From the NCBI GenBank assembly GCA_001970955.1, contig MPUH01001016.1, forward strand, positions 1 through 26,127: a stretch of 26,127 nucleotides of DNA, in the 5' to 3' direction. The DNA is from Stentor coeruleus. Lineage: Eukaryota > Ciliophora > Heterotrichea > Heterotrichida > Stentoridae. Below the pieces are notes generated by a model. The model ran no database searches and was not told the origin of the DNA. It saw only the letters and a list, made by a program, of their open reading frames with translations. This document shows, one piece after another, positions 1 through 9,085 of the stretch. The translations under genes were made by a program, and so were the position numbers. Position 1 is the stretch's first letter; every line of letters begins with the position of its first letter.

Positions 1-84
1 AGTATAATAAACATAAAAAAGTATCATATTCCTATATCATCTTATAACTATACACAAAAACCTAATTTTTATCACTAATCTTCT

Positions 85-190
85 TATTTCTATATCAAAA
101 TTTAATCATTATTCCATCTATCATAATTTACTATAAATATTTCTATATCAAAATTTAATCATTATTCCATCTATCATAATTTACTATAAA
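85..190. repeat. Exact 53-nt tandem duplication
   Basis: Two perfect, directly abutting copies lie at 85-137 and 138-190. The unit is AT-rich and non-coding and sits just beyond the 3' end of the Maf gene. It may be a real tandem repeat. It may also be an unmerged contig overlap, because duplications of 49, 56 and 63 nt flank N gaps elsewhere in this window, although no N occurs here. Confidence 0.9.
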
Positions 191-220
191 GCTTTTTATA
201 ATTTAACCTAAACTAAAATT

Positions 221-844
221 TTAATTATTCTTCAATGCCTGCACCTTTAAATATTCTTTATGTTCTTTCAATAGTATTTTGCTTAAAGAGCTTATCGGTA
301 AGCCCATAATATTATAAAAACACCCATTGACCTTATTGAATATTGTGCATCCTAATTCTAATTCAATTGAATATCCACCTGAATGATCCTTCCATTCATT
401 AGGAGTGTTACCAATAGCTTCAATTGCTTCTTCATCTAATTCATTAACTGTAAGTTCAGTAGTTTCTAAATGCTCACTATATGTTAAACCTTTTACAACA
501 AGCGCTGTGATTAGTTTATGAGTCCTCCCGCTAAAATCTCGCATCATTTGCATGACTTCAGCTTTGTCTTTTGGCTTTTCGTATACTTTGTTATCAAGAG
601 ATATGATGGTATCTGCTGCGATAATTATCTTGTCGGATTCAATTTGAGCGAGTTTTTGCCTTGCATTGAACATTGCGTATTCTTCAGGGCTAGAAAAAGT
701 TCTCCAGTCAGAATCTTCAGCGAATCCGCTTATGATAATCTCATGTTTTAGACCCATTTGAGTGGAAAGTTTAGCTCTGCCAGCAGAACCTGAGGCCAAA
801 ATCACCCCTCTTGCATTGATTCCTTCTAGATAATTAGCAAGCAT
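221..844 (-). CDS. maf: Maf-type nucleoside triphosphate pyrophosphatase
   Basis: This is a 207-aa protein of the Maf/ASMTL family, which hydrolyses non-canonical or house-cleaning nucleoside triphosphates (dTTP/UTP or modified NTPs) to the monophosphate and PPi. The family signatures appear in order. The N-terminal substrate loop LASGSAGRAKL (about 16-26) is a degenerate form of LASxSPRR. AADTII (76-81) carries the catalytic Asp78. GRTHKLIT (106-113) matches the GxxHxVxT motif. A C-terminal block SGGYSIE...FYNIMGLPI (155-184) completes the fold. Length is normal for a single-domain Maf protein. The ATG at 844 directly precedes the conserved N-terminus. No intron is needed. The departure from SPRR in the first motif makes the exact substrate uncertain; the family assignment is secure. 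Confidence 0.88.
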   Translation of the reverse strand: MLANYLEGINARGVILASGSAGRAKLSTQMGLKHEIIISGFAEDSDWRTFSSPEEYAMFNARQKLAQIESDKIIIAADTIISLDNKVYEKPKDKAEVMQMMRDFSGRTHKLITALVVKGLTYSEHLETTELTVNELDEEAIEAIGNTPNEWKDHSGGYSIELELGCTIFNKVNGCFYNIMGLPISSLSKILLKEHKEYLKVQALKNN

Positions 845-1279
845 TTATTAGTGTATATCAAATATCAAAGCTTATCAAGTATCAAAGTTTTATAAATTAA
901 TATTACTTTATCTGAGTCTTTAAATTTTTTTAAAAATATATATGTTTATTGCCACTAGTAAATTTCATATAAACTTGTGCCGCTTTAGCTTTAAAAGCTT
1001 ATAGAAAATCTTAAAATTATATTGTAATTATTATCAAAATACTGATTGATAAAGTAATTAAATACAGATGATAACAATCTTTATATGCTGAAATTATCAA
1101 AATCTCAATACTTTTCTTAAATCCTTGATATAAATTTAACATAAATGATTTGCAAGTATATTAAATAATTGCATAAACTTATACTTTGTTTTCACATCAT
1201 TGAAACGTTTTTTCTGATTGTCGGTATTCTAATACTTTCTCTACATATTTATCAAATTGCCAAATTCTTATATTTAAAT
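845..1279. other. Divergent intergenic spacer
   Basis: This 435-nt AT-rich stretch separates the diverging Maf and golgin genes and presumably holds both promoters. No ORF, RNA gene or clear motif is visible. An open frame runs leftward from the golgin to a TTG at 1169, but it has no ATG before 1280 and reads as AT-rich spacer. Confidence 0.5.
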
Positions 1280-4200
1280 ATGACTTCAAAAGCTCCAAGC
1301 CGCATCAGTAAAAAAGTGGCGGTACGCGATTCAACCCCGAAAATGGGTGACAACTCACCCAGTTTATCGTATATCTCATCATCTCATCAATTAAAATCTA
1401 AACTTGAAGCTCTACAGGATAAATACTCTGAATTCATAAACAATTGTTCAAACCTTTTTTCTGAAGAAAATACAGGGAAAAAAGAAATACGCCTTCAGAT
1501 CCCAGCAGAGAAAATAGCCCAAAAACAGAAAAAACATAACGAGTACTACAAAGAAAACGTCAAACTTAAAAGAGAAAACACAGTTTTATCCAAAACTGTG
1601 AACGATTTAAGCACAAAAGTCACAGAACTTGAAATAAAAACAACTGAGCCTTCAGTTTCAAAAGAATCAGAAAATCATACAGAAATTAAAAAACAATTAA
1701 TAGAAAAACAAGAGTCTGATATTTCCCTACTACAACAAGAACTAGAGAAAACCAAATATGAAATTGGGACGATGAAGAAAATTTTTAAAGAAAACGAAAG
1801 AGTTCAGCCAAGATGTGCTACCCCAAATCAAAACATTGGTAAAAAGAACCCATATCTACGTCTACCAAAACCAAAAGCTTACAGCCCAGTATCAAGAAAT
1901 CGTAAATCTTCTCCTATTTCTCGATCAGTATCCCCAAAAGATCGAGCAGCTCATACAATGAAAAAAGAACTAACAAACTTAAAAACTGAATTAGTAAAAA
2001 CTAGAGAAGAACGTGACCTTTATAAAACATGGAAAGATTATTGTTCTAATCATCCTCCTGTTCCTCCAGCAATTCACACAATAATCAATCATTATGAAAT
2101 AGAAATTAAAAAAATTCAAACATTAAATTCAATACTTAAAAACAAAACTGAGAATTTGACTAGGTCTGTGATTGAATTACTTAATATTATAGACCAAAAA
2201 GGGAATTTAAGATTGAATAAAGAGATTTTTTTGAATATAAAATCTGATGTGAGAAATAAAATTAAAGATTTACAAGAAGATACATCGAGTGTTGTTGATA
2301 AAATACCAAGGTCAGCGAGTAAAGCTGAAATTACGAATAATACGCATTATAGGATGGAGAAGGAAAATAAGGATTTTGAGGAAATATTGATTAGAGAAAA
2401 GAGGTTAGCTGATTTGTATGCAGAAGCTGTTAAAATTAAGTGTGCGGAGATTAATGATTTGAAAGCTACAATTAGTAGTTCGGATAGATTTGTTAGTAGT
2501 ATTACAGCTAAAGCTACAGAAAGCAACTTTGATGCAGGATCATCAGTCGCTAGTACGCCTTATCATAAAAATGTGAGTTTTGAACTATCTTTCGCAACAC
2601 GTGATAAATCATTTTTTAATAGCTACTCTATAGGTGAATTCATTGACCAATTTGAAAAAAACCTCACATTTTCCTTAGTTGTTTTATCAGAGCAAACTAT
2701 TGAAAAAAATAACAAACTTAAAGAGTTACAAAAAAAACTTAAAGAAATTCAACAGAATACTCATAGTAAAACCCTTTTATATAAAAACAAAATAGACAGT
2801 CAAGAATTTCTTATAAATTCACTTCATGATGAGGTCCAAAACGAGAAAAAAATATCTTTAAAAGCTTCTGAAGATTTAAAAAATACAGAAAAAGAACTTG
2901 AAAACTGTAAAAACCATTTAATTCTTATAAACAAAAAAGATGTTTCTAGTGAAGATCAACAAGAGTTATTAGCTTTAAAAGAAAAAATTAAAAGCAAAGA
3001 ACAAATTATAGAGAATTTAAAAGAAAGTCTGCTAAAAGAAAAAGATAATGTTAAGAAAAATTTAAATATGATTCTTGGATATGAGAATGAATTAGATAAA
3101 GCTAATGAAGATATGAAAAAACTTGATGCAGAAAACAGGAAACTTTTAGAACAAGTTGGGAAGAAGGAAAAAGATTTAGATAATCTTAGAGAAATACTAA
3201 GAAACAAGGAAAATCATATAGAATTACTAAAGGAGGAATATAGTAAAAATTTAGAAGAAAAAGTTAGAAATTATGAACAAGATAATGAAAAAGATTTGGA
3301 GATTGAAAAATATATAAGAGAAATTTATGGGTTAAATGAACAGATAAATGAAAAACACGAGATAATTAAAAAATATCAGAATATTGATGAGGATAATAGA
3401 AATAAAATTATAAGTCTTGAAAAATATGCTGGGGAAATTAAAGGTTATCAGATGGAAATTGAAAATCTTAAAGAAATTATTGGAGGAAATAAGAATGAAA
3501 TAGAAAAAATGCAGAGGAAAATTGTAGAGAATGAGAAAAATGCTGAGAAGTTAGATGAGGAGATAAAAATGAATTTACGAATGAAGGAAGAAATTAAGGA
3601 GAAAGATGTGGTTATAGGGAAGATGAAAAAAGATGCTGAGGATTTAGAGAAGTTTGAGGGTTTAAAAGAGAAAATAGGTGATCAAGAAAAAGAAATGGAA
3701 AATATGATTAAAGAGGTGGAAATTAAAAATAAGGAAATTGAAAATCTTGGCCTAAAAATCTTAGAATATAAGAAAGACAGGGCGGAAAGTGAAAAACAAA
3801 TGATAAAGTGCAATGAAGAGCTTAAGTTGATGCAAAATCTAAATATTGAAAACCATGAAATGAAAGCTGCAATAGGAAAATTAGAAGACAAATTAAAAGC
3901 TGTACAAGTTTTTGAAGCAGAAATAAAACAATTGCATAAAATTATTGAAATGAAAGACGAAGAACTAAAAGAAATTGAAGAAAAAGACCAAGCAATAGAA
4001 ACTCTACATAAAATCATATCTCAAAACAAGAAAAAAATTTCTGAGTTGCAAAATTATGAAAGCAGATATGAAAAACTGTCAGAACTAATAATGGAAAATG
4101 AAGAAAAAATTAAGGAAAAGGATTTGATGATATTAGACATGGCTAATAAGGTGAAAATTACAGATTCAACCATATCAGATTTGTCTAAACAAATTATAGA

Positions 4201-6562
4201 TTTCACAAACCTTAAATCCAAACACTCAGAAACCACTGAAATTCTTGAAAAAGCGAATTCTGAAATAACCGAGTTAAAATTATTGATTTTAACCAAAGAG
4301 CAAGAATTAAAATCCCTTGCTGCTTCTTTAGAAAATCAAAAATCATTAGAAAAAAACCTTGAAACATACTCAACAGAGATAAGCACTTTACGTAATAAAG
4401 TTTCTGAATCATCTCAAATATTACAAAATAAAGATTTACTTATATCATCCCTAACCCAAAAAGTTCAAGAGCTTGAAAAATATTCATCTCAAAATCAAGA
4501 CATCGAATCCCAAACCAAAGAAATAGAAATTCTACAAAATGTAATACAAGAAAAGGAAACACAAATATCTTCATTGAAAAGTTCATTACAATCCTTATTG
4601 GAAAAATCTCAGAAATCCGAACTAGAAATCATCAAACTTAAAAATGACCTGACAGAAGCTAAGAACTTCTATAAAAACATAGAAAAAAACTACGAAGAAT
4701 CCAAAGAAAGCACACAAAAATCTAAGTCTGATCTCTTAAAATCTTCTGAAAAACTAAGTCAAATTGAAAAAACCTTAGCCAAAACTCATGAAACCATATC
4801 ACAACTTGAAAATCAAAACCAAATTCTCAAAGATGAACTTGATAAATCATCTCAAAACAATGAAAACTATAAAAAACTCCTTGAAACTCTAACTCAAACC
4901 CAAGAAGAGTTAAAAATCCTTCAACATCAATACGAATTATCCCAATTCAAACTTGAAGAATACAATCATAATTTATCATCATCTAAAAAACCTCAATTAT
5001 CAGAATTTTATACTCCAGTTTTTACAATAACTTCTTCTACATCTTTTTCATTACTTTTTACACAGTATTTCGATATGCCTCTAAATGAAGATTCTTTATC
5101 AGAACTTGTAAAAACTAAAGAAATCCATAAACATCAAATAAAAGAAGTGGCAAATAAAAATTCATTATTAGAATCAGCTTATAAAAAAATAAAAAGCGAT
5201 ATTGCAGCATATCAACAATCGTGTAATGAAAAATTTGAAGATTTAAAACTTGACAATTATGAACTGGCTAAAGAAAATGATGAACTGAAAAAAAGATACT
5301 CAAGCCTTGTGGAAGATCAGAAAATGTTTAAAGATGAAACAGAAAAAATTGACTTACAGCGAAAAACACTTATACAAACAAAAAATGACCTTGAAATAAA
5401 AGTAACAAAACTTCAAACAGAAAATGAAGAAAAAAACAAGAAAATCAACCAAATATCTTTAGAACTAAAAAACTTAAACATATACACTGAGAAAATCTTA
5501 AACGAAAAAGAAAACCTTGAAAGGAGTTTGACAAACTCTATAAAAAACGTACCTTTAACCGAATCAGACCAAAAAAACCAAATTGTTTCTCTTCAACAAA
5601 AACTTTCTAGTTTAGAAAACACAAACAGTAACCTTGAAAAATCTAAAACCCAAATTGAAGGCAAATTTAAAAAACTTATAAACGACAAAGAAGACTTAAG
5701 CGGTAAACTTGAAGACCTAATGGAAGAAATTGAAATCCTTAAACACACTCGATCACAACAAGAACATGAAATCCTAGCTTTAATCAAAGAAAAAACACAA
5801 GCAATACAACAATTAGAAAATGAACAAAAACTGATAAATGAATATAAAAACAAACTAGCTACTTATATGTGTAATGCTAAAGCTCTAAGATCACAAACTC
5901 CACAACCAACAAGAATTCATGATGATGATTCTCTTATATTAAAACCAGAAGATATTGATAACTCTCCATCACGGCTTAGTAGAACATTAGAAAACGACAG
6001 TTATTCTGATTTATCTTTAGTTCCAATAGAAAGTATATTGAATAAACTTAAAAGGTTTATTAATAATGAAACTCCAACTATAATTGTTGATTGGTGTAAA
6101 GAAGTTCTTGGAAATGAAAATTATGTTTTTAGATATCCTGACAATCAATCTGATATATCAGAAGAAAGTAAATTTAATATTGATACAGTTTCAATTATTA
6201 GTGAAGGAAATCAAGAACTCAGTTATAGGGCACATGCGAAAATGATTCAGCAGAAAAATATGATTGAAAGTTTGATTGCTAAGGTTAATGATAAAAAACA
6301 AAGGATTAAGATTTGTAAGGATCATGTTAAAGTTTTACAAGAGGAAATAAGGAAGTTAGATAATGTTGTGAAGAATCAAAATATGTTTGATATTGAGTAT
6401 TTAAAAAGCACTGTTTTGAAGTTTGTTGAGAAACTTAAAGGGCTTGATGCAGATTCACTTACTATGTTACAAATTATATACTCACAGTTAGGGTTGAATA
6501 TAGAGCAAATTTCGTTAAGGGATAGTAAGAAAAAGTGGGGAATTTTCTCTAAGAAGCCTTGA
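1280..6562 (+). CDS. Giant coiled-coil golgin with C-terminal GRIP-like domain
   Basis: The 1760-aa protein is almost entirely heptad-rich coiled coil (Lys/Glu/Leu/Asn/Gln). A basic, Ser-Pro-rich segment near residues 195-225 and two short non-coiled patches (about 415-450 and 1240-1270) interrupt it. The C-terminus reads as a GRIP or GRAB-like Golgi-targeting module: a helix LQEEIRKLD, then IEYLKSTVLKF with Tyr1707 at the position that contacts Arl1-type GTPases in GRIP proteins, then a second helix MLQIIYSQLGL. I infer a trans-Golgi tether of the golgin-245/golgin-97 type. GRIP assignment is from motif resemblance; coiled-coil content is certain. The start is the first ATG at 1280. The frame is open upstream to a TTG at 1169, but that stretch has no ATG and would add an unlikely hydrophobic leader. 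The gene ends in TGA, which confirms that TGA is a stop here. Confidence 0.8.
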   Translation: MTSKAPSRISKKVAVRDSTPKMGDNSPSLSYISSSHQLKSKLEALQDKYSEFINNCSNLFSEENTGKKEIRLQIPAEKIAQKQKKHNEYYKENVKLKRENTVLSKTVNDLSTKVTELEIKTTEPSVSKESENHTEIKKQLIEKQESDISLLQQELEKTKYEIGTMKKIFKENERVQPRCATPNQNIGKKNPYLRLPKPKAYSPVSRNRKSSPISRSVSPKDRAAHTMKKELTNLKTELVKTREERDLYKTWKDYCSNHPPVPPAIHTIINHYEIEIKKIQTLNSILKNKTENLTRSVIELLNIIDQKGNLRLNKEIFLNIKSDVRNKIKDLQEDTSSVVDKIPRSASKAEITNNTHYRMEKENKDFEEILIREKRLADLYAEAVKIKCAEINDLKATISSSDRFVSSITAKATESNFDAGSSVASTPYHKNVSFELSFATRDKSFFNSYSIGEFIDQFEKNLTFSLVVLSEQTIEKNNKLKELQKKLKEIQQNTHSKTLLYKNKIDSQEFLINSLHDEVQNEKKISLKASEDLKNTEKELENCKNHLILINKKDVSSEDQQELLALKEKIKSKEQIIENLKESLLKEKDNVKKNLNMILGYENELDKANEDMKKLDAENRKLLEQVGKKEKDLDNLREILRNKENHIELLKEEYSKNLEEKVRNYEQDNEKDLEIEKYIREIYGLNEQINEKHEIIKKYQNIDEDNRNKIISLEKYAGEIKGYQMEIENLKEIIGGNKNEIEKMQRKIVENEKNAEKLDEEIKMNLRMKEEIKEKDVVIGKMKKDAEDLEKFEGLKEKIGDQEKEMENMIKEVEIKNKEIENLGLKILEYKKDRAESEKQMIKCNEELKLMQNLNIENHEMKAAIGKLEDKLKAVQVFEAEIKQLHKIIEMKDEELKEIEEKDQAIETLHKIISQNKKKISELQNYESRYEKLSELIMENEEKIKEKDLMILDMANKVKITDSTISDLSKQIIDFTNLKSKHSETTEILEKANSEITELKLLILTKEQELKSLAASLENQKSLEKNLETYSTEISTLRNKVSESSQILQNKDLLISSLTQKVQELEKYSSQNQDIESQTKEIEILQNVIQEKETQISSLKSSLQSLLEKSQKSELEIIKLKNDLTEAKNFYKNIEKNYEESKESTQKSKSDLLKSSEKLSQIEKTLAKTHETISQLENQNQILKDELDKSSQNNENYKKLLETLTQTQEELKILQHQYELSQFKLEEYNHNLSSSKKPQLSEFYTPVFTITSSTSFSLLFTQYFDMPLNEDSLSELVKTKEIHKHQIKEVANKNSLLESAYKKIKSDIAAYQQSCNEKFEDLKLDNYELAKENDELKKRYSSLVEDQKMFKDETEKIDLQRKTLIQTKNDLEIKVTKLQTENEEKNKKINQISLELKNLNIYTEKILNEKENLERSLTNSIKNVPLTESDQKNQIVSLQQKLSSLENTNSNLEKSKTQIEGKFKKLINDKEDLSGKLEDLMEEIEILKHTRSQQEHEILALIKEKTQAIQQLENEQKLINEYKNKLATYMCNAKALRSQTPQPTRIHDDDSLILKPEDIDNSPSRLSRTLENDSYSDLSLVPIESILNKLKRFINNETPTIIVDWCKEVLGNENYVFRYPDNQSDISEESKFNIDTVSIISEGNQELSYRAHAKMIQQKNMIESLIAKVNDKKQRIKICKDHVKVLQEEIRKLDNVVKNQNMFDIEYLKSTVLKFVEKLKGLDADSLTMLQIIYSQLGLNIEQISLRDSKKKWGIFSKKP

Positions 6563-7059
6563 ATTTAAACTAATTCTTTAATATCCATTTTATTTTTAAT
6601 TGGCTGGTTAATGGTTTTAGAGATTTAGAATGCAGGGTTTATTAATGTAGAAAATATGAGAATTTAAAATGTGTAAATATGAGAAATGATGAATTTAAGA
6701 TGTATTGAAAATTGCAATATCATTAGAGTTTATGGTTTATAAAATTATTGAAGTTAAAAATAAAGGAAAAACTAAGAAGTTGCTATTTAAATTGAAGATT
6801 TGTATTAATTCTTATGTATAAAAATCCTCAATCAATCTATAAAAATCTTAACCTGATTTCTACCATCTCACCTCAACATTCCTTATTACACTTTTTTACA
6901 CTATTTCCAAAATATTATAATATATAAAATCATCATATACCCCCCCAAAATATATTCCTTACCTTTTATTCACAAAAATCTATAATAAAACTCTTAATAT
7001 TTTATATCAAAGTAAATATATATATATTTATGTATGGTTTTCTAAATAATTAAAAGTCA
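6563..7059. other. Intergenic spacer between golgin and small coiled-coil gene
   Basis: No gene is seen in this 497-nt stretch. Roughly 6563-6780 is G-bearing and C-poor, the 3'-flank signature of this window. About 6830-7020 is C-bearing and G-free, including a run of seven C near 6941, the 5'-flank signature. The two halves suggest a terminator region and then a promoter region. Confidence 0.5.
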
Positions 7060-7335
7060 ATGTCTGATGATCCAAGCTTAGAAATCAAACCTGTGAAAGG
7101 TTTAAACAATGTATTTAGCTTACAAGAAAAAGGATGTATATGTTGTCAAGCTAAACAAGAACATATAATTTGCCTTAAAGAAGCCTTAGCTGAAGTTGTT
7201 GATGAGAATGAAGCTTTGAGGAATAGGGTAGTAGAACTAGAAGCCTGGGTAAACAAGTCAGGAGACAAACTTGAGAAGCGTGAATTACAAATACAAGAAC
7301 TTTTTAGTGAAATTTCTCTTTACGATTCTAATTAA
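7060..7335 (+). CDS. Small coiled-coil protein with N-terminal Cys cluster
   Basis: This 91-aa predicted protein starts at ATG 7060 and ends in TAA. An N-terminal segment contains a tight CxCC cluster (CICC, about residues 27-30). It is followed by one amphipathic coiled coil from about residue 35 to 85, with heptads such as LAEVVDENEALRNRVVELE. It has C-rich DNA upstream, like the other real genes here, and is therefore probably a true gene. I do not recognise it firmly. The helix faintly resembles the geminin-type dimerisation coil, and the Cys cluster could be a lipidation or metal site; both are speculation. Confidence 0.6.
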   Translation: MSDDPSLEIKPVKGLNNVFSLQEKGCICCQAKQEHIICLKEALAEVVDENEALRNRVVELEAWVNKSGDKLEKRELQIQELFSEISLYDSN

Positions 7336-7777
7336 TGTATTACACCGAAAATTCTAAGACTTAAAAGTTATAGAAAAGTTTATTGAAATGCAATTTCAAA
7401 GTATTTAGATAATCTACTAGGATATATAACAAAGATATGCCGATTAAACTAACTACAACACTCTAAGTAATTCAACCCAAAGAAAACGAAATTTTACACA
7501 TCCTAAAGGCTCATATTCCAAAATCTTTATCATCACTATTATATTAATAAAAATAATAAAACCAGTATAAAAAAAAAACCCAATCATCATATCATCCAAT
7601 ACCAACATAAAATTAAAAAAACCATCTCTTATTCCATAAAACCCCATCTTTCATCAAAAACTAATCCACTTCATTCCTATTTTCCCATACAAAACTCCTA
7701 AATTCTCAACTAATTCTCCTTTCTATAACATTTTTAAACTATACATGCATATTAGAAAAAAAAATCTGACATAATAA
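7336..7777. other. Intergenic spacer upstream of eIF4B
   Basis: This 442-nt stretch has no supported gene. From about 7450 it is C/A/T with almost no G, the usual 5'-flank composition. An antisense open frame (7453-7647) is a low-complexity hydrophobic by-product of that composition. Confidence 0.5.
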
Positions 7778-9085
7778 ATGGAAGGACAAAAAAAGGCTAA
7801 TTGGGCAGATGATAGTGAAGAAGAGCCAAGTGAACAAGAAGAAAAAGTTGTTCACCAGCCTAAACCACTAGTATCAACCCAAGACTGGAAGAAAGAGCAA
7901 CTCTTAGACCGTATAAATAAAAGTTCCTTCCCATTAATCTTATACCTGAATAACTTATCTTATACAGTAGATGCTGAAAATCTAGCAAATGAAATCGGTT
8001 TATCATCTCAATCAAAAATCGATTTAGTTATGAATGGAGATAAATGCACAGGTTTTGCTGCAGCTAAAGTATTTGATATAGAAGATGCTATGAAACTGGC
8101 TGAGAAAAATGGACAAAGTGTTTGTGGAAGGACGTTATTCGTAGAAACAGGGCAAAAAGGAGGTGGTGGTAAAAGAGGAGATAGAAGAGGAGGAAGAAGA
8201 GGGGGAAGAAGGGAGAATTATGAGGATAGAGGTGGAAGAAGACAAGATTATGAGGATAGAGGGGGTTATGAGAGAAAAAATGAGAGGAAATATGAAAAAA
8301 AACCAGAAGTTAGGCCTAAGATTTCAGAGTTCAGAAGTGGTAAAATCACTATAGCTCAAGGAGAAGATTCACCAACAAAAGAACCTGTACAAGCTAAACC
8401 TAAAAGTAATCCGTTTGGTAATGCAAAGCCTGTTGATACTTTAAACAAGGATTTAGAGTTTGAAAAGAAACTTGAAGAAGGAAAAAAACTTCAAGAAAAT
8501 GAAGAAAAAACCCAAAAACCTAAAGAATATGATGTGGAAAATACTGAAAACCTTGTAGAAAAAGAAATTGAATCACCTGGGCAAGAAGAAGGTAATAGTC
8601 CTACAACAAGATATAATAGGGGAAATACAAGAAGAGGAGGTCGTAGAGGAGATCGTTATAGAAAAGCTTATAATCCTGATCAACGTGATGAGAATAAAAG
8701 AGCTGAAACTGGAAATGAACCTTATAATTGGGGTGAAAGCGCTGGAAATGAAGAAGGGAAAAAGGAATCATCACCAGAAAAAACTCAAGATGAAAGCCCG
8801 CAGAATGAATCTCATAAAAGAAACTATCAAGATAATAGAAGAGATAAAAATTATAATGAAGGACGAAAATATTATGAAAAAAAGAATTATGATAATAGAA
8901 AAGATGAGAGAAATGATGAAGAGAATTCCTCAGGTCAATATGTGAGTAAATTCAATAACAAAAATAAACCGAATAATCGGGTGAAAGCTTGGGGTGATGC
9001 TGAGGAAGCTGCGAATGTTCTTAGAAAACCGAAAGATGCGGAGGAGATTAAGATTATGGCTGGTGGGAAAAATAGCACAGGATAA
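7778..9085 (+). CDS. eIF4B: Translation initiation factor eIF4B
   Basis: This 435-aa protein has the architecture of eIF4B, the RNA-binding cofactor that stimulates eIF4A helicase on mRNA 5' leaders. The N-terminus is acidic with NWADD (8-12). One RRM spans about 53-127, with RNP2 as LYLNNL (55-60) and a degenerate RNP1 (KCTGFAAAKV). An Arg/Gly-rich tract follows (about 130-165). The motif SNPFGNAKPVDT near 208-219, followed by a charged helix, closely matches the FGGAKPVDT segment I recall from animal eIF4B. The remaining C-terminus is charged and low-complexity (Arg, Asn, Asp, Tyr, Glu) with a second RGG-like patch near 282-292. No intron is required. eIF4H is the nearest alternative, but it lacks the long tail and the FGxAKPVD motif. 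Confidence 0.85.
   Translation: MEGQKKANWADDSEEEPSEQEEKVVHQPKPLVSTQDWKKEQLLDRINKSSFPLILYLNNLSYTVDAENLANEIGLSSQSKIDLVMNGDKCTGFAAAKVFDIEDAMKLAEKNGQSVCGRTLFVETGQKGGGGKRGDRRGGRRGGRRENYEDRGGRRQDYEDRGGYERKNERKYEKKPEVRPKISEFRSGKITIAQGEDSPTKEPVQAKPKSNPFGNAKPVDTLNKDLEFEKKLEEGKKLQENEEKTQKPKEYDVENTENLVEKEIESPGQEEGNSPTTRYNRGNTRRGGRRGDRYRKAYNPDQRDENKRAETGNEPYNWGESAGNEEGKKESSPEKTQDESPQNESHKRNYQDNRRDKNYNEGRKYYEKKNYDNRKDERNDEENSSGQYVSKFNNKNKPNNRVKAWGDAEEAANVLRKPKDAEEIKIMAGGKNSTG

Noticed and set aside
1169..1279. N-terminal hydrophobic extension of the golgin from a TTG
   Set aside because: TTG is not a usual eukaryotic start, no ATG lies in that frame upstream, and the stretch has spacer-like composition.
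2956..5853. Several Phe/Ser-rich minus-strand frames inside the golgin gene
   Set aside because: They are reverse readings of Lys/Glu-rich coiled-coil codons.
8163..8945. Two Glu/Lys/Ile-rich frames inside eIF4B
   Set aside because: They are frame-shifted readings of the Arg/Gly/Asp-rich eIF4B tail.
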